64,000 nt of DNA from Mycolicibacterium parafortuitum (GTDB lineage Bacteria; Actinomycetota; Actinomycetes; Mycobacteriales; Mycobacteriaceae), in contig NZ_AP022598.1 of NCBI RefSeq assembly GCF_010725485.1, forward strand, positions 3,224,001-3,288,000. The letters are read 5' to 3'. Made by a program: the position numbers and the translations under genes. The notes under the pieces are model-generated. The model was given only the letters and a program-made list of their open reading frames with translations, did not search any database and was not told where the DNA came from. Every line of letters begins with the position of its first letter. Within the stretch, counting starts at the first letter, position 1. Of the stretch, positions 17,149 through 24,877 are shown piece by piece.

Positions 17149-18347
17149 TTCAGCACCCTCACCGGTACGTGGTGGTATCCGGCCACATTCTGCATCGAAA
17201 CACGCTGCAGGCCGGTGAAATCGACCTCGTAGCGGGGCATGAAGTCCAGCAGGTGCTCCAGAGCGATCGCGGTCTCCATCCGGGCCAGCGCCGCGCCGAG
17301 GCAGCTGTGGATGCCGTAGCCCAGACCGAGATTCTGCGACTGCGTGCGGTCGCGGGTGATGTCGAAGGTCTCCGCGTCGTCGAAGGCGCGGGGGTCTCGG
17401 TTGGCGGCGGCCTTCATCAGGAACACCGGCTTGTTCGCAGGGATGGTGCCGCTGGGTACGTGTGCCTCTTTGATGGTGTAGCGCACGTTGTACTGCACCG
17501 GCCCGACGTAGCGCAGCAGCTCTTCGACGGCGTCCGGGATCAGGCTGCGGTCGTCGAGCAGCATCTGCCACTGTTCCGGGTGACGCGCGAACTCGACGAC
17601 CGCGCTGCCGACCAGCTTGGTGACCGTCTCGGCGCCCGCCCCGCCCAGCAGTGAGGTGAAGCCGGTGATCTCGAGGTCGTCGAGTCGGCGCATCTGGCCG
17701 TTTTCGTCCGGGATCTCGGCGGCGATCAGCCGGCTGATCATGTCGTCCTGCGGGTTGCGGCGGCGCTCCTGCACCAGCCCGTAGTAGTACATGCCGGAGT
17801 CGATGTTGGCCTGCATGTTCTCGTCCGACCAGCCGAGTTGGCCCGGCTTGCGCTCCAGGCTGGTGTCGATCCAGTGCCGGACCTGCTGACGGAACTCCTC
17901 GGGCACGCCGGCCATCCGGGTGATCACCTCGACCGGGAACGGCCCCGAGAAGTCCTGCACAACGTCGAAATTGTCCGGGTCGGCCTTGCTGAGGTAGTGC
18001 TGCACGAGTTCGATGACCGTCTCGCGCTGGGACTGGATCGCCCGCGGGGTGAAGGCCTTGTTCAACAGGCTGCGCATGTGCCGGTGCTCGGGTGGGTCCA
18101 TGAAGATGATGGACTTCACCGGGCCCTCTTCCGAGCGCACCATGGCCAGGTCGCATCCGCGTGCCGATGAGAACGCGTCGTGGTCCTTCAGTGCGGCGGC
18201 CACGTCGGCGTGTCGAGTCAGCGCGTAGAAGTCCTCTTCGGCGTCGTAGTAGATCGGCGCCTCGTCACGCATCCTGCGGTAGATCTCGTACGGGTTGTCG
18301 AAGAACTCCTGCGACACGGGGTCGAAGCGAAGTTCAGGAGCGGTCAT
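17145..18347 (-). CDS. Cytochrome P450 (first of tandem pair)
   Basis: A 400-aa P450 with ATG 18347 preceded by AAGGAGG. Motifs are the I-helix GGAGAETVTK, the K-helix EELLR, and the heme loop LGYGIHSCLG with C349; the usual first Phe of the heme signature is Leu here. It is the first gene of the P450-ferredoxin-P450-hydrolase operon. Its promoter gap (18348-18468) holds an inverted repeat GCGTTAC/GTAACGC. It is a tandem duplicate of the P450 at 15746, diverged mainly in the substrate-contact B-C region. Confidence 0.93.
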   Translation of the reverse strand: MTAPELRFDPVSQEFFDNPYEIYRRMRDEAPIYYDAEEDFYALTRHADVAAALKDHDAFSSARGCDLAMVRSEEGPVKSIIFMDPPEHRHMRSLLNKAFTPRAIQSQRETVIELVQHYLSKADPDNFDVVQDFSGPFPVEVITRMAGVPEEFRQQVRHWIDTSLERKPGQLGWSDENMQANIDSGMYYYGLVQERRRNPQDDMISRLIAAEIPDENGQMRRLDDLEITGFTSLLGGAGAETVTKLVGSAVVEFARHPEQWQMLLDDRSLIPDAVEELLRYVGPVQYNVRYTIKEAHVPSGTIPANKPVFLMKAAANRDPRAFDDAETFDITRDRTQSQNLGLGYGIHSCLGAALARMETAIALEHLLDFMPRYEVDFTGLQRVSMQNVAGYHHVPVRVLK

Positions 18348-18382
18348 ATCGTGTCCTCCTTCACGGCGGGCTGCTGCCGGAA

Positions 18383-18412
18383 GCGTTACGAGAATTGATT
18401 TGACTGTAACGC
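18383..18412. promoter_or_regulatory. Inverted repeat in the P450-operon promoter region
   Basis: GCGTTAC (18383-18389) and GTAACGC (18406-18412) are perfect 7-bp arms 16 bp apart, 36-65 bp upstream of the P450 start. Between them lies GAGAATTGATTTGAC, a half-match to the GAGAAY-N3-RTTCTC motif. Likely regulatory; the factor is unknown. Confidence 0.4.
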
Positions 18413-18468
18413 TATCAGTTTCGGTGTGCCAGCACCGCGACATTCGGGTCCGGTTCGCGGGGCAAACA

Positions 18469-19278
18469 TCAGGTCGCCGGAGTGGGCAGTGCCCGGTCGA
18501 TCAAGGTATCGAGGACTCCCAGATCGTTCCCGGTCTCTTCAGCGACGGCCCGGATCACCGCGACGTCCTTACCGAGAAACTCGCCGATCGACTCGACGAA
18601 CTGCTGTACCGATCCCGGTCCCCGGGTACCGATCAGATCGGCGGCCCGGCTGGCGCCGCTGCCGCGGCGGACGGCGGCGATCAGGCCTGCCTCGTCGACG
18701 CCGACCCGCGCGCCGAACGCCGCCGCTTCGCGCAACAAGCCCAGTTGCGCAGTCAGCAGAGTGTTGTTCAGCAGCTTCACCCACTGCCCCGAGCCGAGCC
18801 CCCCGGTGTGCAGGATCGGATCCCCGTAACAGGCCAGCACCGGCCGGATGCGTTCGAACACGGACTCGGGCCCGCCCACGAACAAGGTGATCTGGCCGGC
18901 GGCGATGTCGTGCGGTCCGCCGCTGACCGGCGCGTCGACCACCGCGATCCCCGGTGCCCGTTGGGCCAGCAGCTCGACGGTGCGGGGGCTGCCGGTGGTG
19001 TGCACCACCAGGGTCGAACCCGGCGACATAGCGTCGAGCAGGCCATCGTCCAGACACACCTGCCGGACCTGATCGTCGGTGAACACGCAGACCACGACGA
19101 CATCGGCACCGTCGGCCACCGCGGACACCTCGGCGACCGGGCGCGCGCCCAATTGCTCTGCGGCGGAGCGTTTATCGCTGCTGCGGCCGAGCACCGCCAC
19201 GTCATGGCCCGCCTCGACCAGGCGGGTGACCATGGGCGCACCCATGCGTCCCGCGCCGACGAAGCCGACGGTGGTCAC
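18469..19278 (-). CDS. Beta-hydroxyacid dehydrogenase family protein (3-hydroxyisobutyrate DH-like), copy 1
   Basis: A 269-aa NAD(P)-dependent dehydrogenase. The Rossmann motif is GFVGAGRMG at residues 5-13, the substrate-binding signature is DAPVSGGP near residue 116, and the catalytic Lys is K168 in GSGQWVKLLNN. The C-terminal helical domain is complete. It starts at GTG 19278; the longer open frame runs through two copies of a direct repeat and is unlikely to be coding. It lies downstream of a homologous gene at 19343, suggesting tandem duplication. It oxidises a beta-hydroxyacid or reduces a short aldehyde acid; the true substrate is unknown. Confidence 0.88.
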   Translation of the reverse strand: MTTVGFVGAGRMGAPMVTRLVEAGHDVAVLGRSSDKRSAAEQLGARPVAEVSAVADGADVVVVCVFTDDQVRQVCLDDGLLDAMSPGSTLVVHTTGSPRTVELLAQRAPGIAVVDAPVSGGPHDIAAGQITLFVGGPESVFERIRPVLACYGDPILHTGGLGSGQWVKLLNNTLLTAQLGLLREAAAFGARVGVDEAGLIAAVRRGSGASRAADLIGTRGPGSVQQFVESIGEFLGKDVAVIRAVAEETGNDLGVLDTLIDRALPTPAT

Positions 19279-19291
19279 CGGCTGTACTCTC

Positions 19292-19346
19292 TGCTCTTCG
19301 CGCACGCGCTCATCTCGTGCCTGATGCTCTTCGCGCAAGCGCTCAT
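19292..19346. repeat. MIRU-like direct repeat pair at a gene junction
   Basis: Two 22-bp copies of the unit starting TGCTCTTCGCGCAMGC (19292-19313 and 19325-19346) differ at one base, with period 33. Read on the minus strand each copy begins ATGAGCGC. The ATG of the second copy overlaps the stop of the gene at 19343 as ATGA. The same unit occurs twice at 22710-22763. Confidence 0.75.
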
Positions 19347-20161
19347 CGGCGGTGGTCCATTGCTTCCAGCGCCGCATCCGCCGCCGTGAACACCGCACCC
19401 TCGGCCGCATGCGCGGCCGCGGCCAGGCTCGCGGCGTGCCGGACGTCCTTCTGCAGCAGTGCGCCGGCGATCGGCGCGAGGCCGTCGAGCGTGCCGCCGA
19501 ACACCGAGATGCTGCCGACGGCCTTACTGGTCGCCGAACCGCGGTTGAGCACCTCGATGAGCTTGTCGCGCGGGATGCCGAGTGACTCGCCGAGGTCCAG
19601 CGTGCTCACGGCGCTGCCGAGATTCGCGCTGAACAACAGGTTGTTCAGGATCTTGGTGTTTTGTCCGCTGCCCAGTGGGCCGAGGTAGACGATCGGGTCG
19701 GCATATGTCGCGAATACCGGGCGGCACCGTTCGGCGACCTCCTCGTCGCCGCCCACCATGACCAGTAGCGTGCCCTGCTCGACGGCGGGCCCGCCGCCGC
19801 TGACCGGGGCATCGATCACCGAAACGCCCTGCGAAGCCGCCTTTTCGGCGATCTCACGGCAGGTTTCCGGGTGCACGGTGCTGTGGATCGCGATGATTCC
19901 GCCCTCGGCCAGCCCGGCCAGTACGCCGACCTCGCCGTAGAGCACCTCGCGGACGTCATTGTCGCCGACGACGCACAGGCACACCAGATCGCTTGCGGCG
20001 CCCAGTTCCGCGGGGGTGGCGGCGGTCTTGGCCGGGGTGTCCGCGTACGGCTCCAGGCTCGCCTGTCGGCGTGCCCACAACGTGGTCTCGAATCCGCCCT
20101 CGGCGATCCGCCGAGCCATGGGACCGCCCTGGCTACCCAGCCCGATGAAACCGACCCGCAT
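19343..20161 (-). CDS. Beta-hydroxyacid dehydrogenase family protein, copy 2
   Basis: A 272-aa paralogue of the gene at 18469. Motifs are GFIGLGSQGGPM at the N-terminus, DAPVSGGGP near residue 120, and K170 in GSGQNTKILNN. The GSQGG loop replaces the common GxMG. ATG 20161 overlaps the stop of the upstream hydrolase gene (ATGA). Its own stop coincides with the ATGA of a direct-repeat element. The two dehydrogenases may form a heteromer or act on successive intermediates (inference). Confidence 0.88.
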   Translation of the reverse strand: MRVGFIGLGSQGGPMARRIAEGGFETTLWARRQASLEPYADTPAKTAATPAELGAASDLVCLCVVGDNDVREVLYGEVGVLAGLAEGGIIAIHSTVHPETCREIAEKAASQGVSVIDAPVSGGGPAVEQGTLLVMVGGDEEVAERCRPVFATYADPIVYLGPLGSGQNTKILNNLLFSANLGSAVSTLDLGESLGIPRDKLIEVLNRGSATSKAVGSISVFGGTLDGLAPIAGALLQKDVRHAASLAAAAHAAEGAVFTAADAALEAMDHRR

Positions 20162-21048
20162 CAGCTCGCCTCCACTTGCTCTTGATCGCGGCCGTGCGAG
20201 CCCGCGATGCACTCATCGATGAACGACAGAATCTTTCGGTGATAGTCGCCGGCGCTGAGCCCGACGCTGAGGTTGTGGCCGCTGCCGGCCATCTCGTTGA
20301 CGGCGACCCGTCCCGATGCCGTGAACAGCCCGGCGATCGCAGCCAGCGCGTCCGGACCGCATTCCCAGACCTTCTCGTGCTCGGCGACGCTGAACTGGAC
20401 GGGCGCGGACAGTCGCGCGGCCAGCGCGGGGAAGTCGCGGCGCGCCCAGTGCGCGGTGACCTCGCCCTCGTAGCGCACCCCGGGCGCCGACAGCGCGCCG
20501 GTGAGCACCTCGGCGGGATAGAGATCCGCGGGTTCCCACAGCAGATCGCGCAGTCCGCCGGGCCGTGACGTGACGGTGGCGTCGCGGATGATGGCCTTTG
20601 CCGTCGGGGTGTAACGCAGCCCGGTGCCTGCCAGCTCGACGCCGATCACGTCGTCGCGCGCGGTCGCCATCCGCAGCGTGAGTTCGCAGCCGGCCGAGTG
20701 CCCGACGATGAACAGCCCCGCTCCGCGATCGCCGTCACCGAGGATCTTGTCCACCGCACCGGCAGCGGACGCGACCCGGCGGGCCGGGTCGGCGAACTCA
20801 TCGGCGTACACCGCGGACGAGCCGTACCCCGGCCTGTCCAATGCGATCGTCGTGAAACCCGCTGCGGCCGCGATCCTCAGCAGCGACAGATCAGGACGGC
20901 CCGGGCAGTCGAAGTACGCCGCTGACGTCGCGCCGCCGTGCACGGCGAGAATGATCGCCCGTGGCCGCGGCACCGCGGCGACCAGCGCCGACATCGGCAC
21001 GCCGTCGACGAGAACGACCCGCGGGCGTGGCGCCGCCGGCGCGGTCAT
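20161..21048 (-). CDS. Alpha/beta-hydrolase
   Basis: A 295-aa alpha/beta-hydrolase. The oxyanion motif is HGGATSAAYF near residue 37, the nucleophile elbow GHSAG has S118, and a C-terminal His is in GSGHNLSVG near residue 265. There is no signal peptide. ATG 21048 lies 4 bp after the thiolase-fusion stop, and the 3' end overlaps the dehydrogenase start. It could be a thioesterase, lactonase or C-C hydrolase acting after the thiolase-like enzyme (inference). Confidence 0.85.
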   Translation of the reverse strand: MTAPAAPRPRVVLVDGVPMSALVAAVPRPRAIILAVHGGATSAAYFDCPGRPDLSLLRIAAAAGFTTIALDRPGYGSSAVYADEFADPARRVASAAGAVDKILGDGDRGAGLFIVGHSAGCELTLRMATARDDVIGVELAGTGLRYTPTAKAIIRDATVTSRPGGLRDLLWEPADLYPAEVLTGALSAPGVRYEGEVTAHWARRDFPALAARLSAPVQFSVAEHEKVWECGPDALAAIAGLFTASGRVAVNEMAGSGHNLSVGLSAGDYHRKILSFIDECIAGSHGRDQEQVEAS

Positions 21049-21052
21049 CGCG

Positions 21053-22699
21053 TCACGACTCCGTCCGCAGAATCAGCACACCGCTCGGGGTGAGGCCACC
21101 GCTGCTGACGACCGCGGTGCGGGCGTCTTTGACCTGCCGCTCGCCGGCTTCGCCGCGCAGCTGCACGACGGCTTCGTGCATCAGCCCCATGCCGTGGGTC
21201 CGGCCGTGAGACAGCTGACCGCCGTGCGTGTTCAGCGGGATGACGCCGTCGCGCGCGATCGCCGTGCCGCCGTCGAGGAAGTCCTTCGATTCGCCGATTC
21301 CGCAGAATCCGAGTGCCTCCAGCCACGACAGGCAGTTGAAGGTGAACCCGTCGTAGAGCTCGGCGACGTCGATGTCGCCCGGACGCAACGATGTTCGCGT
21401 CCACAGGTGCGCGGATTGGCCCAGCACCTGCGGCTCGTGGGTCAAGGTGGTCTGGTCCCAGTCGGTGCGCTCGATGATCTGGGTGCCGACCGCCTCGAAG
21501 TACACCGGCTTCTTCGGTGCGTCGGCGGCGGCGTCGACGGCCGACACCACCACCGCGACCGCTCCGTCGCACGGCACGTCGCAGTCGTAGAGCCCGAACG
21601 GGCTGGTGATCGGCCGCGCGTTGAGGTAGTCCTCCATCGTCATCGGATCGCGATAGATCGCAGTCGGATTCAACTGGGCGTTCGCCCGCTGGTTCAGCGC
21701 GATCCAACCGAGGGTTTCCTTCGTGGTGCCGTATCGGTGGAAGTGCCGCTGCGCGTTCAGGGCCAAGGTGTGCGCCGCCGACGTCGCCCCGAACGGGGCC
21801 TGCCAGTTGTTGACCCGCGCCCCGCCTGGCGGAAACGCCTTGCCTTCTTTCATCAGCTGGTTGAAGGTCGCCTCCCACAGCGTCCGGAAGCACAGCACGT
21901 GGCGGGCCATTCCCGTCGCGACCGCCATCACCGCGGCGATCACAGAGCCGCCAGGGCCGAAAGTGTCCATGCCGCCGTTGATCCAGGTCGGTCGGATGCC
22001 CAGGGCGCCCTCCAGTGCGGTGCAGCCGCCCTCACCCATCCCCATCGCGTCCATCGCCGGATAGGTTGACAGCCCGTCGATGTCGGCCAGCGTCAGGCCC
22101 GCGTCGGCGATCGCCGCCTCACAGGCCTCGATCGTCAGGGACAGCGGGGGCACCATCAACCGGCGCCCCATCTTCGAGGCCCCGATGCCGGTGATGGCCG
22201 CCGCGTCCTCGAACTTGTCGGTGGTCAGCATTGGGCGGACGAACTTGCCGAAGTCCTGCGGCGCGATCTCGTCCTCGGGCAGCGGTGCGGTCTCGTGCTC
22301 GGCTGTCGGTGTGAACAGCGGCAGCCACACGTCGTCGTTCTGCTCGAAGACCACCTCGACGACGCGCCCGAGCTCGAGCTCGCCGGGATCGCAGTCGATG
22401 ATGTTGGTGGTCAACCGGACTCGCGGATCTTCTTCGACGGCGACCTGGGCGACGACATACGGCGCGGGCAGACCCGGGATCGAGAACCGCTCGTTGACGG
22501 TGAACGCCGACAGCACCGCCCGACCGGACACCTCGCGCGGACCCAGGTTGTGGCCATGGCAGTAGCGGCACACCGGCTGCGGCGGATGGATCAGCGACTT
22601 GCAATCACCGCACTCCTGGATGCGCAGCACACCGTCGGCGCCCGACGTCCAGAAGAACTCGTTGTCGAACGTCAACTGCGGCAGGGGAAGACGGCTCAT
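21053..22699 (-). CDS. DUF35 zinc-ribbon/OB-fold domain fused to a thiolase-like (aldolase-type) domain
   Basis: A 548-aa two-domain protein. Residues about 1-140 are a DUF35 rubredoxin-like zinc ribbon (C30, C33, C44, C47) plus OB fold. From about residue 165 a lipid-transfer-protein-type thiolase follows. The nucleophilic Cys of true thiolases is missing: the segment reads NGGMDTFGPGG. The late G-H-P motif is also changed, to NTHGGQLSHGRTHG. In cholesterol catabolism the separate proteins Ltp2 and ChsH2 (DUF35) form a retro-aldolase; here they are fused. A side-chain retro-aldol function is therefore plausible. ATG 22699 begins ATGAGC, the same bases as the repeat unit inserted upstream. 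Confidence 0.88.
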   Translation of the reverse strand: MSRLPLPQLTFDNEFFWTSGADGVLRIQECGDCKSLIHPPQPVCRYCHGHNLGPREVSGRAVLSAFTVNERFSIPGLPAPYVVAQVAVEEDPRVRLTTNIIDCDPGELELGRVVEVVFEQNDDVWLPLFTPTAEHETAPLPEDEIAPQDFGKFVRPMLTTDKFEDAAAITGIGASKMGRRLMVPPLSLTIEACEAAIADAGLTLADIDGLSTYPAMDAMGMGEGGCTALEGALGIRPTWINGGMDTFGPGGSVIAAVMAVATGMARHVLCFRTLWEATFNQLMKEGKAFPPGGARVNNWQAPFGATSAAHTLALNAQRHFHRYGTTKETLGWIALNQRANAQLNPTAIYRDPMTMEDYLNARPITSPFGLYDCDVPCDGAVAVVVSAVDAAADAPKKPVYFEAVGTQIIERTDWDQTTLTHEPQVLGQSAHLWTRTSLRPGDIDVAELYDGFTFNCLSWLEALGFCGIGESKDFLDGGTAIARDGVIPLNTHGGQLSHGRTHGMGLMHEAVVQLRGEAGERQVKDARTAVVSSGGLTPSGVLILRTES

Positions 22700-22763
22700 C
22701 GGTTCCCCTTGCTCTTCGCGCAAGCGCTCATCGGTTCCCCTTGCTCTTCGCGCAAGCGCTCAT
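22700..22763. repeat. MIRU-like tandem repeat between ferredoxin and thiolase genes
   Basis: Two identical copies of a 32-bp unit (core TGCTCTTCGCGCAAGCGCTC, at 22710-22731 and 22742-22763). On the minus strand each copy starts ATGAGCGCTTGCGCG and ends by recreating GATGAGC. The first ATG overlaps the ferredoxin stop and the last junction is the real thiolase start. The unit is 32 bp, so it does not extend a reading frame. Confidence 0.8.
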
Positions 22764-23065
22764 CGGGTGAAACCCCATTCTGCTTCGTTGTCTTCGGTTT
22801 TCAGCTTGTCCAGATCCGGCTCACGCAGCGGCCGCATCGGCGTCTCGTCCGGTCGACGTTCCCCGATGCTGAGGATCGCGTGCACCGGACAGTCCAGCAG
22901 CGCGCGCTGCACCGCGTCCCGGTCCTCCTCGGGGATATTGCCGTCGCCGACAAGGACCGCGTAGCCCCAGTCGTCAAGCGAGAAGTACTCCGGTGCGTGT
23001 TTGGCGCAGATACCGAAACCGTCACACAGGGTCCGGTCGAGTTTGATCCGCATTCCGTCGCTCAC
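22760..23065 (-). CDS. [3Fe-4S]-type ferredoxin with C-terminal extension
   Basis: A 101-aa ferredoxin beginning at GTG 23065, overlapping the NuoF-like gene stop (GTGA). An internal ATG four codons later is an alternative. Cluster residues are C14 and C20 (CDGFGIC), H23 at the third ligand position, and a Cys in LLDCPVHA near residue 59. A C-terminal tail of about 35 polar residues is longer than in the P450 ferredoxins here. Coupling to a NuoF-like flavoprotein points to direct NADH-driven reduction of this ferredoxin. Its acceptor may be a P450 of the window. Confidence 0.9.
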   Translation of the reverse strand: MSDGMRIKLDRTLCDGFGICAKHAPEYFSLDDWGYAVLVGDGNIPEEDRDAVQRALLDCPVHAILSIGERRPDETPMRPLREPDLDKLKTEDNEAEWGFTR

Positions 23066-24357
23066 AGTGCCTCCACCTCGAACGGACGCCGGGCGGTGTA
23101 GGTGCCCGCGCCTCCGCAGGCCGGGCAGTCAACGGCGAGATGCCGGGCCACGTCGTCGGCGAACATCGTCAGCATGCTGGCCGCGATGTTGCAGGCGGCG
23201 TCCAACGTCGCGCAGGCGCCGCGCCCGCGAAGGACCTCCGACCACCGCTTCAGCCGGCCGAGGTCGTCGGCGTCGGCGGTGCCGTCACGCAACGCACCCG
23301 CCGCGGCCGCCATTGCCGCCGTCCCGTTGAAGCATCCACCGCACTGGCCGGCGTTCTCCCGGCCGTAGTATTCCAGCACCGCCGCGGCGACGGCGACCGG
23401 GCATTCGTCGGTGAGCACCGAGACCGCCCCGCAGCCGAGCCCGCTGCCGAGCGCGCGCAGTGACTCGTGGTCCAGGGAACCCTCGACGATCCGCCGGTCC
23501 AGCAGACCGGCGAAGTAGCCGCCCATCAGTGCACCGCGCACCCCGTCGACGGGGATCCCGTGCAGCGCAAGTACGTCGGCCGCGGACACCCCGAACGGAA
23601 GCTCGTAGAGACCGGGCCCACGGCCGCCGCCGGTCAGCGTGGCGAGGAAGGTGCCGGGCGACCCGGGGGTGCCGAGGCTGCGGTACTCGGCCGCGCCGTG
23701 GCGCTGCACGAACGGCAGATTGGCCAGGGTCTCGACGTTGCACACCGCCGTCGGAAGGCCACCGACACCCTCCTCGAACGGCCGGGGCGGCTTGTCGGTC
23801 GGCTTCGCCGGTCCGCCGTTGATCGACCGCACCGCCGCGGTCTCCTCGCCGGCGACATAGCTGGGCTCGACGACGTGCACGCTGACGGTGACACCATCGA
23901 GCACCCCGGGGGTGACCTCGTCCAGCGCGTCGCGCACCGCCGCCGCGGATCGCGGGTCCGAGACGTACACATGCGCGTGGCGTGCGCCGACGATGCGCGC
24001 CGCCAGTCGCAGGCCGTCGAGCACGAGATGCGGACGATGGCGCAGCAGCCAGCGGTCCTTGACCGAGGCCGGCTCGCCCTCCTCTCCGTTGGCCACCAGC
24101 ACGGTGTCCAGTCCACGCGCCGACGCGCGGCGCACCGTCGTCAGCTTCACCGCCGTCGGGAACGCCGCACCGCCGCGACCCTGCACCCCGGCGCGGCCGA
24201 TCTCGTCGAGGAGGGCCTCCGCGTCGTCGAGGGCGAGATAGCCGCCCGCAGCCCGATACTCGCCGACCGACTCGATGCCCGCAGTGGTGCGGAGCAGCCG
24301 GGCGGTCAGGCCCGGCCACACCGCCACGGTCAGTTCGGTGTTCATCGCCGTGTTCAT
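23062..24357 (-). CDS. NuoF-like NADH/FMN iron-sulfur flavoprotein, possible ferredoxin reductase
   Basis: A 431-aa stand-alone relative of complex I subunit NuoF. The NADH-binding GRGGAAFP is at residues 60-67 and the FMN-associated ANGEEGEPASVKDR at 89-102. An SLBB-like region follows and a C-terminal iron-sulfur region. The expected C-x2-C-x2-C is altered: C339-x2-C342 is followed by Gly345 instead of the third Cys. An extra CPACGG motif lies near the C-terminus. No other complex I subunit is nearby. Coupled to the ferredoxin downstream, it is a good candidate NADH:ferredoxin oxidoreductase (inference). ATG 24357 has GGAAGGG upstream; a second ATG lies at 24345. It is divergent from a gene only 20 bp away. 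Confidence 0.85.
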   Translation of the reverse strand: MNTAMNTELTVAVWPGLTARLLRTTAGIESVGEYRAAGGYLALDDAEALLDEIGRAGVQGRGGAAFPTAVKLTTVRRASARGLDTVLVANGEEGEPASVKDRWLLRHRPHLVLDGLRLAARIVGARHAHVYVSDPRSAAAVRDALDEVTPGVLDGVTVSVHVVEPSYVAGEETAAVRSINGGPAKPTDKPPRPFEEGVGGLPTAVCNVETLANLPFVQRHGAAEYRSLGTPGSPGTFLATLTGGGRGPGLYELPFGVSAADVLALHGIPVDGVRGALMGGYFAGLLDRRIVEGSLDHESLRALGSGLGCGAVSVLTDECPVAVAAAVLEYYGRENAGQCGGCFNGTAAMAAAAGALRDGTADADDLGRLKRWSEVLRGRGACATLDAACNIAASMLTMFADDVARHLAVDCPACGGAGTYTARRPFEVEAL

Positions 24358-24377
24358 CGGCGGTTACCCTTCCGTGC

Positions 24378-24854
24378 ATGCGGACAGCGGTGGTGCGTAT
24401 CGGCGTCGACCTGAGCGGCGAACTGAGCGCCGAACAGCTCGCGGCGGGCATGGCCCAGTTGGCGCGGCTGGCCAGCGAGGCGGGCGCCGAACTGATCGAC
24501 AACAACCTCGCGGTCCTGCCGCCGAAGCGCCGCGAAGTCGAGATCCTGATGCGGGGAACCGATGCCGCGGCGTTGCAGGCGCAAGCAGCAGGCATGTGCG
24601 CCAAGGCGTTTCCGGCCGAACCCGTGATCGGGGTGCTGACCTTCGTCAGCCATGGCACCGACGACGACGCGCACGGTGTGCTCGCCGGATTCGGCCTGTC
24701 CGGCGCGATCGACCGGCGCGCCGGTGACGACGGCTGGGACATCATCACCGTGACGCTGCACAAGGCGGACCTCGCGCGCATCCCCGAGAGCCGGATCCAC
24801 ACCGCGCTGGAAGCCTCGACCAACTGCGAGGTGCACATCGTCCTGAAGGACTGA
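24378..24854 (+). CDS. Conserved hypothetical protein
   Basis: A 158-aa soluble protein, the only plus-strand gene inside the long minus-strand block. It has an alternating strand/helix look (VVRIGVDLSGELSAEQL, then EVEILMRGTDAAAL, VIGVLTFVSHGTDDDA and CEVHIVLKD), suggesting a small alpha/beta ferredoxin-like fold. I do not recognise a family. Its start is 20 bp from the divergent NuoF-like start, so the promoters must overlap coding sequence or the mRNAs be leaderless. Its end is 23 bp from the convergent hydrolase gene. Codon usage matches its neighbours. Confidence 0.72.
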   Translation: MRTAVVRIGVDLSGELSAEQLAAGMAQLARLASEAGAELIDNNLAVLPPKRREVEILMRGTDAAALQAQAAGMCAKAFPAEPVIGVLTFVSHGTDDDAHGVLAGFGLSGAIDRRAGDDGWDIITVTLHKADLARIPESRIHTALEASTNCEVHIVLKD

Positions 24855-24877
24855 CCCGACGGAACCGGACGAGGCCA

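Noticed and set aside
18469..19410. Long N-terminus of the dehydrogenase at 18469 reaching 19410
   Set aside because: The extension is encoded by the repeat elements and the end of the neighbouring gene, and lies before the Rossmann motif that should be N-terminal.
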